A stretch of 9,418 bases of DNA from Eggerthella sp. CAG:209 (GTDB lineage: Bacteria > Actinomycetota > Coriobacteriia > Coriobacteriales > Eggerthellaceae), in contig FR884632.1 of the NCBI GenBank assembly GCA_000436075.1, forward strand, positions 92,825 to 102,242, read 5' to 3'. The notes under the pieces were generated by a model. The model was not told where the DNA came from. It saw nothing but the letters and a program-made list of their open reading frames with translations, and ran no database searches. The translations under genes and the position numbers were made by a program. Positions 1-5,157 of the stretch are shown here, in pieces; position 1 is the stretch's first letter, and every line of letters starts with the position of its first letter.

Positions 1-470
1 GGAGCCGAAGCTGGTGCCGCGGCAGGAGCGCTTTCCTCAAAGCGGCACAGCATATCAGGTGCGGCTTCCATGAGATCCTGATTTACCATGTCGGCCATGC
101 CTTCAATGGCATCACGGTCGAAGCCGTATTCTTCGAGCTTATCGAAAGCCAAACGCTGAAGTTCGTCGGCGTGCCGAGAAACCTCATTGCTGTCCCAATA
201 AGGCTCGAGTTTTTCAAAGATATATTCAGCAAGGGAACGTTGTTTGGTTTTGATGGCTAAATCCCATGCCTTGCTCATGCCTTCGAGCACTTCTTCGCCC
301 GGCATGATGCTTTCGCGCAATGCGCGCTCGTAAGCAGCAAGATATAGATGGATACCGAGAACGCTATCCCCTTCCGCAACCGCGGAAGCGGCACGCTTAA
401 GGTATGCCTGAGAAGAATTGGAGCGACTGTCCTGAAAAGGAACTTGGCCGCTTGCGGTATCTTCACTCAT
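1..470 (-). CDS. Unrecognised helical protein, 5' part only (runs off left edge)
   Basis: An open frame reads from ATG at 470 to the window edge without a stop, giving about 156 codons. A strong Shine-Dalgarno, AAGGAGGTG (478-486), sits 7 nt upstream and fixes the start. The protein begins MSEDTASGQVPF. After a polar leader of about 20 residues it becomes mostly alpha-helical (around 21-140), with an amphipathic helix-turn-helix pattern such as GIHLYLAAYERAL and SLAEYIFEKLEPYW that resembles TPR-like helical repeats. The visible part ends in an Ala/Pro-rich stretch (ESAPAAAPASAP) typical of an interdomain linker, so a further domain probably follows beyond the window. No signal peptide, membrane segment, Walker motif or catalytic motif is visible here. 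I do not recognise the family and assign no function. It lies 280 bp downstream of the HAD phosphatase gene on the same strand and could be read from its own promoter. Confidence 0.85.
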   Translation of the reverse strand, partial: MSEDTASGQVPFQDSRSNSSQAYLKRAASAVAEGDSVLGIHLYLAAYERALRESIMPGEEVLEGMSKAWDLAIKTKQRSLAEYIFEKLEPYWDSNEVSRHADELQRLAFDKLEEYGFDRDAIEGMADMVNQDLMEAAPDMLCRFEESAPAAAPASA

Positions 471-477
471 CCTGGTG

Positions 478-486
478 CACCTCCTT
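478..486 (-). promoter_or_regulatory. Shine-Dalgarno of the left-edge gene
   Basis: AAGGAGGTG is nearly fully complementary to the 16S 3' end and lies 7 nt before the ATG at 470. It decides the start of the partial gene. Confidence 0.8.
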
Positions 487-571
487 GGCAGGTAACAATA
501 GTTGCAAGCGCGCTGGGCCAGCCGAAGGGAGCGCGCTGATATGAGAGTTCGTTAATCGCACTTAATTGTAT

Positions 572-591
572 GCCGCCCCAATTCGGGCGGC
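572..591. other. GC-rich hairpin in the leader of the left-edge gene
   Basis: A perfect 7-bp stem, GCCGCCC (572-578) and GGGCGGC (585-591), closes a 6-nt loop. There is no T-tract on either side, so it is not a standard intrinsic terminator. It lies about 100 nt upstream of the ATG at 470, downstream on the minus strand of a weak promoter-like pair (TTCACC at 626-631 and GATAAT at 604-609, 16-nt spacer). If that promoter is real, the hairpin is in the 5' leader. The rest of the 487-749 gap shows nothing else recognisable. Confidence 0.45.
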
Positions 592-603
592 TCGAACAAA
601 CCC

Positions 604-631
604 ATTATCCGTCAAATTCCCATAGGGTGAA
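604..631 (-). promoter_or_regulatory. Weak candidate promoter for the left-edge gene
   Basis: On the minus strand, TTCACC (626-631) and GATAAT (604-609) are separated by 16 nt, a fair sigma-70-type match in the -10 and a poor one in the -35. It would give a leader of roughly 125 nt carrying the 572-591 hairpin. This is inferred from pattern alone. Confidence 0.3.
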
Positions 632-749
632 CGGCGAACCAGGCTCTGCTACAAAGCGTTAAGCCAACATTGCCGCAGCCGCAATACCCGTCGGAACCGC
701 ACGGACAACATGCAGGGCTCTTAATCGATTCTGCAGATACAAAAACGGG

Positions 750-1439
750 CTAACGCCAGTTCAAGATCGGCCATTCCCGATTGCGCGCAGTGCGGCGCAG
801 GGGCCTATCGGGAGTAACCGCAAAAGGATGCTCAGCTGCAGCGAGCAGGGTTCGATCGGAATGATGGTCCCCATAAGCATGGGTTAGGACCCAGTTCCCT
901 TTCCCGAATCGGGCATTGGCCTCACGGGTAAGAACCTCGAGTTTTTGGCTTCCTTCCACCGGCAAGCCTTCCACTTCTCGCGTATAGCGGCCATCGGAAT
1001 CGATTTTCATTCGCGTGGAAAACGCCTGAGTATAACCATGTTGCGTCATTGCCTGCCGGATAAGGGGTTCAAACGTTGCCGTTACCGCCCACACCTCACG
1101 ACCCGCAGCACGATGTTCCTCAATAACTTCGTTAGCCTGAGCACGGAAGAGTTTTTCCAGGTGGCTATCGTAAAAGTCACGCAAGTATTCGTCGACTTCT
1201 TCCTTTTTCTTGCCCTCAAAGGCAGAGAACACTGCACCGCGAACCCAGCTTTCATTTTGCGGCAGGCGGAGCTTGTAGGCAGCAGCCCAGCAAAGAATGC
1301 GCAGAAGCGTGCCCTTGCCCAAGAGACCCTTTCGAACCAGATGGCTCACCAAAATGACTGGCGAATTACCGGATATGCAGGTACCGTCGAAGTCGAACGC
1401 GGCAATTTCAACCGGCTTCGTCTGACGAGAATCGCCCAT
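750..1439 (-). CDS. HAD superfamily subfamily IB hydrolase (phosphatase)
   Basis: This 229-residue protein carries all four HAD motifs. Motif I is FDFDGT, with the nucleophile Asp16 and the acid/base Asp18. Motif II is a Thr at about 120 in AVTAT. The motif III Lys is at about 166 in EGSQK. Motif IV is AYGDHHSD (188-195), which supplies the Mg2+-binding acidic residues Asp191 and Asp195. The helical insert between motifs I and II (about 25-110) is the C1-type cap of SerB-like and PgpC/CicA-like enzymes. The family dephosphorylates small phosphorylated metabolites or lipid head groups by way of a phospho-aspartate intermediate; the substrate cannot be told from sequence. Length is normal for subfamily IB, and there is no signal peptide, so it is probably cytoplasmic. 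The start at 1439 has AGGAGG at 1451-1456, 11 nt upstream, and a nearer GGAG. The gene stands alone after the tRNA-Asp, and no clear terminator follows it. Confidence 0.9.
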   Translation of the reverse strand: MGDSRQTKPVEIAAFDFDGTCISGNSPVILVSHLVRKGLLGKGTLLRILCWAAAYKLRLPQNESWVRGAVFSAFEGKKKEEVDEYLRDFYDSHLEKLFRAQANEVIEEHRAAGREVWAVTATFEPLIRQAMTQHGYTQAFSTRMKIDSDGRYTREVEGLPVEGSQKLEVLTREANARFGKGNWVLTHAYGDHHSDRTLLAAAEHPFAVTPDRPLRRTARNREWPILNWR

Positions 1440-1483
1440 CGCGTCTCCACCCTCCTGGTATCGATTGCGCCATTTGTCATACG

Positions 1484-1496
1484 CAACTTAAAGTTG
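1484..1496. promoter_or_regulatory. Operator-like palindrome upstream of the HAD gene
   Basis: CAACTTAAAGTTG is a perfect 13-nt palindrome about its central base. It overlaps a second one, AAGTTGAACTT (1491-1501). Together they cover the region just downstream of a possible -10 (TATAGT on the minus strand, 1506-1511), which is where a repressor could block transcription. Function is inferred; no regulator gene is in the window. Confidence 0.4.
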
Positions 1497-1503
1497 AACT
1501 TGC

Positions 1504-1531
1504 TTACTATACACCATGCAAGAACCGACAA
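1504..1531 (-). promoter_or_regulatory. Candidate promoter of the HAD phosphatase gene
   Basis: Minus-strand TTGTCG (1526-1531) is followed after 16 nt by TAGTAA (1504-1509). The overlapping TATAGT (1506-1511) is a better -10 word but leaves only a 14-nt spacer. A start site near 1498 would fall within the palindromic pair. The match is moderate and rests on pattern only. Confidence 0.35.
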
Positions 1532-1611
1532 GAAACGCGACAGCGTGGGGATTGAAGCTTCAGCAAAGACACACTTTTAGACCGCTCGAAAGCCAGCTCC
1601 TGAAAGCCCCG

Positions 1612-1644
1612 AAAAGCAAAAAGGCTTGCCTTGCGGCAAGCCTT
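1612..1644 (-). terminator. Intrinsic terminator of tRNA-Asp copy 1
   Basis: A perfect 10-bp stem, AAGGCTTGCC (1621-1630) with GGCAAGCCTT (1635-1644), closes a 4-nt loop. On the minus strand it is followed by a T-rich run, TTTGCTTTTC (1611-1620). It begins 10 nt after the tRNA CCA end. Confidence 0.9.
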
Positions 1645-1654
1645 ACATGCAAAG

Positions 1655-1731
<77 letters not shown>

Positions 1732-1752
1732 ATGTCTTAAGCGACTTGCGAT

Positions 1753-1781
1753 AGTTTACTAGCAATCAAAACCGAGCACAA
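1753..1781 (-). promoter_or_regulatory. Promoter of tRNA-Asp copy 1
   Basis: Minus-strand TTGTGC (1776-1781), a 17-nt spacer, then TAAACT (1753-1758), about 22 nt before the first tRNA base. The sequence just upstream is A/T-rich (about 1788-1803) and could act as an UP element. Confidence 0.6.
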
Positions 1782-2127
1782 GACCCTATTTGAAATTATT
1801 TTCAACACATCCAATCGACTACTTAAAGACTGCAAACCCCTTTCCGTTGATTCGATAATCCTGCCCATAGTTCGCATAGATGCAACCGCTGCAAAACGCA
1901 GCAGCAATGCCGAGCTGCCGCTTTCCTTTATCCCCATTTCGCGGAATTTGCCCTGCTGTCGTCGTAGCCCCTACGCCTTTTCAAACATTTACCCTCGTTG
2001 CCGATGCTCACCTTGCGCGTTTTCCAACAAATGCGCCCCGTTGCAGTGATCCGCCCATCGCGAAAACAAAAATCTCCACTTTTTTGCAACTTTTTTGCGA
2101 TTGGCAACTCCCCTCCACCCTGGCAAC

Positions 2128-2169
2128 GCGGCAATAAGCCTCTACGCAGCCATTTTCGCCGCTTTTTTT
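2128..2169 (+). terminator. Possible plus-strand intrinsic terminator inside the repeat centre
   Basis: GCGGC (2128-2132) can pair with GCCGC (2158-2162), directly followed by a run of seven T (2163-2169). The 25-nt loop is long and only 5 bp pair cleanly, so this may be chance. No plus-strand gene leads into it. Confidence 0.25.
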
Positions 2170-2181
2170 GGGCAGCAATCC

Positions 2182-2214
2182 GCGATTGGGGAGATTGCAA
2201 CAATCCCTAATCGC
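2182..2214. repeat. Hairpin nested at the inner edge of the right repeat arm
   Basis: GCGATT (2182-2187) pairs with AATCGC (2209-2214), and further in GATT (2193-2196) pairs with AATC (2202-2205) around the loop GCAAC. It shares the GCGATT word with the 19-bp core, so it competes with the long-range pairing of the two arms. Confidence 0.5.
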
Positions 2215-2274
2215 AAAAAAGTTGCAACCAAGGCAGAATTTTTGTTTCTGAGCTCCCGAGGCGACTTCAGGATG

Positions 2275-2304
2275 GCGCTGTGAGCAAGGTTTGCCCAGCA
2301 GCGC
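2275..2304. repeat. Stem-loop in the tRNA spacer
   Basis: GCGCTG (2275-2280) pairs with CAGCGC (2299-2304). Inside it GCAA (2284-2287) pairs with TTGC (2291-2294) around a 3-nt loop. There is no T-tract on either side. Function unknown. Confidence 0.4.
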
Positions 2305-2403
2305 TTCGAGCAGCATTGGAAATGCGCTATAAATGGGTAGATTTGTAGCGGCACTATGAGCGGCGATGAATGCGATGGGCCAAGTTCAGCGCTGCATAGC
2401 GAT

Positions 2404-2528
2404 GTCCAAAAAACAGTCCTATGGGGGTTATAGGCAAAAGGGACTATTGGACAAAGTGCGTCTGACTAGTCGATGGCATATGGGCCAAAATTAGCGCAAA
2501 ACCCCTTTTGCCCATAGTCCAATTGCGC
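2404..2528. repeat. Inverted-repeat cluster with CCCTTTTGCC and GTCCAA words
   Basis: TATAGGCAAAAGGG (2429-2442) is complementary to CCCTTTTGCCCATA (2503-2516) at 13 of 14 positions. GTCCAA occurs at 2404-2409 and 2517-2522, with its inverse TTGGAC at 2447-2452. GGACTAT (2441-2447) faces ATAGTCC (2514-2520). Local hairpins are also possible: 2404-2452 (GTCCAA...AGTCC paired with GGACT...TTGGAC) and 2480-2515 (ATGGGCCAAAA with TTTTGCCCAT). A perfect GCGCAA/TTGCGC pair (2494-2499 and 2523-2528) bounds the right unit. The alternative pairings resemble extragenic repeat units placed head to head. Function unknown. Confidence 0.55.
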
Positions 2529-2570
2529 GGAGACATCATGAAACACAGAGTGGTGAGATTCAAAACCGAA

Positions 2571-2604
2571 GAAACAAAAAAAGGCCCGCCATTGGCGAAC
2601 CTTT
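2571..2604 (-). terminator. Intrinsic terminator of tRNA-Asp copy 2
   Basis: On the minus strand AAAGGTTCGCC (2594-2604) pairs with GGCGGGCCTTT (2580-2590), 11 bp with two G-U pairs around a 3-nt loop, and continues into a T run (2576-2582). It lies 11 nt after the tRNA CCA end. Confidence 0.85.
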
Positions 2605-2615
2605 AATACGTAAGC

Positions 2616-2692
<77 letters not shown>

Positions 2693-2711
2693 ATGTGCGA
2701 CAGCGATAGAT

Positions 2712-2760
2712 AGTATACAGGAACGGATTCATCGCGCAAGAACCTTTTTAAAAAAGTTTT
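2712..2760 (-). promoter_or_regulatory. Promoter of tRNA-Asp copy 2 with A/T-rich UP-like element
   Basis: Minus-strand TTGCGC (2734-2739), a 16-nt spacer, then TATACT (2712-2717), 19 nt before the tRNA. Directly upstream of the -35 is an A/T-rich block, AAAACTTTTTTAAAAAGG (2743-2760), in the position and with the composition of a stable-RNA UP element. Part of that block is also the T-tract of the candidate mre operon terminator. Confidence 0.7.
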
Positions 2761-2775
2761 CCCAAATTAGGAAAC
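2750..2775 (-). terminator. Candidate terminator of the rod operon
   Basis: On the minus strand TTTCC (2770-2774) pairs with GGAAA (2758-2762) around a 7-nt loop, with one further G-C pair after a bulge, followed by TTTTTT (2750-2755). It lies about 110 nt after the DUF697 gene stop. The stem is short, so efficiency may be low and some read-through into tRNA-Asp copy 2 is conceivable. Confidence 0.45.
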
Positions 2776-2882
2776 GGATCATTCCACGTGCACTTATGCC
2801 GTTCAGCAAAAAGATAGCCCCCTGCAATGCTCCACACGAAATAGTCAGTGTGAACTGGGAGCCGGCCAACAGAGAAACAGTG

Positions 2883-3956
2883 TTACAGGCGTTTGCCCTT
2901 GTTCCTATGACCTGGCTTTAAGGATTTCCATGCAACTTTAGCTGCCGACTTGGCAACGGGCGCAGCGGCATCTAGGGCAACCACGGCTGCCTTCTTCGCC
3001 TTTGGCGCCACGGCAGCAACAACCGTTTTCACCGCAGGCTTGGCGGCAACGGTTTCCGCAGCTTCCGCTGCCACGGAAGTGGTTTTTCCCACCAGAGCAG
3101 CCAAGCCGGCAATATCGCCGCCGCCCTCAAAATACTCGATTGCCGCATGGCCAATGGCTTGGGTGCCCACATAGCCCATGGTTCCCTTTACCGCCCAGCC
3201 AAGCGCCGGGATGACACCTGCAAGCTGACGGGAAACCCCACGGAACACAAAGCCCCCAGCAATAACGCCAGCAATCTCCTTCACCCTATCGGCACTCAAG
3301 GGATGTCCGTAGGCAGCTGCGATCTGCAATACCATCTTTGCCTGGTTCGCGGTCATGATGGGCATATCGGCGCCAGGAACAAAGACAACAACCCCAACAC
3401 CAGCATTCTGCAGCGAAGTGGTGCGAATCGATTCATATGCCAAAGGGCGACGCACAAACGGATAGGCTATAGAGAAGGCCAGGCGCTTTTCTGAATCGGC
3501 GCGAACAATCCATGTGCCGATTTCATCTGCAAGCGTTCCGCGAAGCTCATCGCTTAGCACTTCGCCTTCGCCAAGCGAAATCAGATCTTCGTCTGGAATA
3601 GCATAGCCAGCCGCCACCGCAGCCTCATGAACCGCTTCTGCATTTTCGGCAACAACCAAAACAGGCGTTCCTTGCTCGCGGAACCCCGCTGCGATCTTCC
3701 CAACATCAGGATTCGAACCTGCAGCAATAACCGCAATGTCGCTTGCAACGTGCGCATCGGGTGTTTGGGTAGGGAAATAGCTCACCATAACACGGGAGTT
3801 AGCAGATTCGCTATTAAAGCCCGATCGTACGAACACCTGAAACTCCGGCGTTGCCGACTCGTCGATAAGGATATTTGCAGAAACCGAGACAGAACATGCT
3901 TTATCGATATCGATTGCCGCCGTCAACAAAGCGGGAATATCAATTGGTAGTTTCAT
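2883..3956 (-). CDS. DUF697/YcjF-like membrane-associated protein at the end of the rod operon
   Basis: This 357-residue protein has three parts. Residues 1-155 look like an alpha/beta domain with a Rossmann-type strand and turn (DIAVIAAGSNPDVGK, then TPVLVVAEN), as in the GTPase-like region that often precedes DUF697; no P-loop GxxxxGKS is present, so nucleotide hydrolysis is not supported. Residues about 160-280 match the DUF697 pattern: SLQNAGVGVVVFVPGADMPIMT, NQAKMVLQIAAAYG, RQLAGVIPALGWAVKG and GTQAIGHAAIEYFEGG, with two or three hydrophobic stretches that suggest membrane association. Residues about 290-357 form an Ala/Lys-rich, probably disordered tail ending KPGHRNKGKRL. It starts 16 nt after rodA with AGGGGA 4 nt before the ATG, so co-transcription is likely. 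The DUF697 assignment comes from recalled family pattern; the function is unknown. A role in the elongasome is only guilt by association. Confidence 0.85.
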   Translation of the reverse strand: MKLPIDIPALLTAAIDIDKACSVSVSANILIDESATPEFQVFVRSGFNSESANSRVMVSYFPTQTPDAHVASDIAVIAAGSNPDVGKIAAGFREQGTPVLVVAENAEAVHEAAVAAGYAIPDEDLISLGEGEVLSDELRGTLADEIGTWIVRADSEKRLAFSIAYPFVRRPLAYESIRTTSLQNAGVGVVVFVPGADMPIMTANQAKMVLQIAAAYGHPLSADRVKEIAGVIAGGFVFRGVSRQLAGVIPALGWAVKGTMGYVGTQAIGHAAIEYFEGGGDIAGLAALVGKTTSVAAEAAETVAAKPAVKTVVAAVAPKAKKAAVVALDAAAPVAKSAAKVAWKSLKPGHRNKGKRL

Positions 3957-3972
3957 GCGATCCCCTTTCGCG

Positions 3973-5157
3973 TTAGCGTCCGTTATGAACCCAAACAGAG
4001 TTTATCAAACCCAGCATCACGAAGTTCACAACCATAAACGATGATCCGTAACTGATAAACGGCAACGGAATACCCGTAATAGGCATAAGGCCACAATCCA
4101 TGCCGATATTCTCTAGTATCTGAAAGAGCCACATGCCCACAACGCAGATAACGATAATGGTACCGAAAAGATCGCTGGCGCCACGTGCAACGTGTACTGA
4201 GGTAACGATCAAGCCGATATAGAATGCGAGCAAAACGAGCGCGCCCACAAAACCAAACTCTTCCGCCAAGATGCAGAAAACGAAGTCGGTTGGTGCCTCG
4301 GGCAAAAAGCCCATGGACGATTGGGTTGCCTGCATAAAGCCCTTGCCCAGCAGTCCGCCGCTGCCAATAGCAATCTTTGCTTGCTGCGAATTATAGCCAT
4401 CGCCCGAAGTGTCATACGTAGAGTCCGAGAACACCATCAAACGTGACTTTTGGTAGTCCTTTAAAAGTACATCGTGACCAGCGATTTGGTCGACAATGGG
4501 GTCGATAATCAAGATTGCGGCGCATAAGAGAATAATGGTAAGACCCGTGCCCACCATGAAACGCCAATCGGCACCACCGATAATCAGCGCGAAGGCAGCA
4601 ATAACCAAGTACACCAAGCCGGTGCCAAGGTCGGGCTGAGTCATAACGCAAACGAAAGGCACCGCCATGATGCCAAGTGCCTTCAGGTACTCACGCAAAT
4701 CGGTAAGACGACCACCGTAGCGCGCCATAACCGAAGCAGCCAACAGCACCATGGTGATCTTCGCAAATTCACCCGGCTGAATCTGAGTGCCGATGTTGAT
4801 CCAAGAGCGACCGCCATTAACTTCCACACCAATGCCGGGCAAATGAGGCGAAAGGAGCAAAACGACATTGATGATCAAGAACAACGTGGTGTAGCCAGAA
4901 AGGGCGTGATAATCCATGCGTGTGATGAGCACAAACAGGACCATACCCACCGCAACGCCTGAGAGCTGACGAGCGAAGCTGTAGTCGGCATCGGCAGATG
5001 TAGCCGAGAACTGAACGATAAGGCCATATCCAACCAGCAAAAGGGCAAACAGACAGAACGAAGGGTTCACATACTTGAACCTGCGAGGACGCGTAGCGCG
5101 AGCCACTGCAGGGTCTTGCATGCGCAAAGAGCTGATCTCGTTAATTTGAGCCACCAA
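3973..5157 (-). CDS. rodA: RodA, SEDS-family peptidoglycan glycosyltransferase
   Basis: RodA polymerises lipid II into glycan strands at the membrane during cell elongation, as partner of PBP2. The 394-residue protein shows the SEDS hallmarks: RSWINIGTQIQPGEFAK (117-133), TQPDLGTG (173-180), PEAPTDFVF (286-294), whose Asp291 corresponds to the essential aspartate of the family, and PITGIPLPFISYGSS (359-373). About ten hydrophobic segments are visible, and the length is normal. The N-terminus is a polar, basic cytoplasmic stretch of about 28 residues. The start is ambiguous by one codon: TTG at 5157 or the next codon, GTG at 5154; GGAGGTGA (5161-5168) suits either. The gene overlaps the 3' end of mrdA by 17 nt, which points to translational coupling of the two partner enzymes. 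Confidence 0.95.
   Translation of the reverse strand: MVAQINEISSLRMQDPAVARATRPRRFKYVNPSFCLFALLLVGYGLIVQFSATSADADYSFARQLSGVAVGMVLFVLITRMDYHALSGYTTLFLIINVVLLLSPHLPGIGVEVNGGRSWINIGTQIQPGEFAKITMVLLAASVMARYGGRLTDLREYLKALGIMAVPFVCVMTQPDLGTGLVYLVIAAFALIIGGADWRFMVGTGLTIILLCAAILIIDPIVDQIAGHDVLLKDYQKSRLMVFSDSTYDTSGDGYNSQQAKIAIGSGGLLGKGFMQATQSSMGFLPEAPTDFVFCILAEEFGFVGALVLLAFYIGLIVTSVHVARGASDLFGTIIVICVVGMWLFQILENIGMDCGLMPITGIPLPFISYGSSFMVVNFVMLGLINSVWVHNGR

Larger units (their letters stand above)
2064..2247. repeat. Long symmetric inverted repeat (39-nt arms, 106-nt centre)
   Basis: The left arm (2064-2102) and right arm (2209-2247) are reverse complements at about 32 of 39 positions. A perfect 19-bp core, TTGCAACTTTTTTGCGATT (2084-2102), faces its complement at 2209-2227. 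A perfect outer 10-bp block, AAACAAAAAT (2064-2073), faces ATTTTTGTTT (2238-2247). Both arms separate core and outer block by exactly 10 nt, so the symmetry is real. Partial similarity goes on inward: GGCAACTCCCC after the left core resembles TTGCAATCTCCCC on the other strand of the right side. As RNA this would form one long hairpin. It could be an extragenic palindromic repeat, a non-autonomous (MITE-like) element or an RNA structure. No transposase or clear target duplication was seen. Confidence 0.7.
1732..2615. other. Gene-free, repeat-rich spacer between two identical tRNA-Asp genes
   Basis: About 880 bases carry no credible gene. The small open frames on both strands (60-102 codons) have low-complexity, Cys/Arg/Lys-rich translations and change frame across the repeat arms. 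The right end holds the copy 2 terminator and the left end the copy 1 promoter. Between them are a symmetric inverted repeat (2064-2247), a hairpin (2182-2214), a possible plus-strand terminator (2128-2169), a stem-loop (2275-2304) and a second inverted-repeat cluster (2404-2528). Bases 1860-2060 show nothing recognisable. No tmRNA, RNase P, SRP RNA or 6S signature words were seen. Confidence 0.75.

Noticed and set aside
572..591. Hairpin considered as terminator of the HAD gene
   Set aside because: No T-tract follows on the minus strand (ATACAATTAAG), and it is about 160 nt from the HAD stop.
945..1580. Plus-strand open frame of 211 codons opposite the HAD gene
   Set aside because: The minus-strand protein has all four HAD motifs in order; the plus-strand translation is without recognisable domains and is explained as a shadow.
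1928..2316. Overlapping minus-strand open frames of 91 and 102 codons in the tRNA spacer
   Set aside because: They read through both inverted-repeat arms, have Cys/Lys/Arg-rich low-information translations, no good ribosome site, and overlap each other in different frames. A repeat-derived artefact is more likely than a gene.
2404..2528. Repeated words considered as a CRISPR array
   Set aside because: The repeats are 6-14 nt, in mixed orientation and irregularly spaced, without constant-length spacers or nearby cas genes.
2820..2875. Imperfect stem CACAC/GTGTG with GCTC/GAGC after the DUF697 stop considered as the operon terminator
   Set aside because: A 6-nt one-sided bulge and about 20 nt between the stem and the next T run make it a poor intrinsic terminator; the 2750-2775 candidate fits better.
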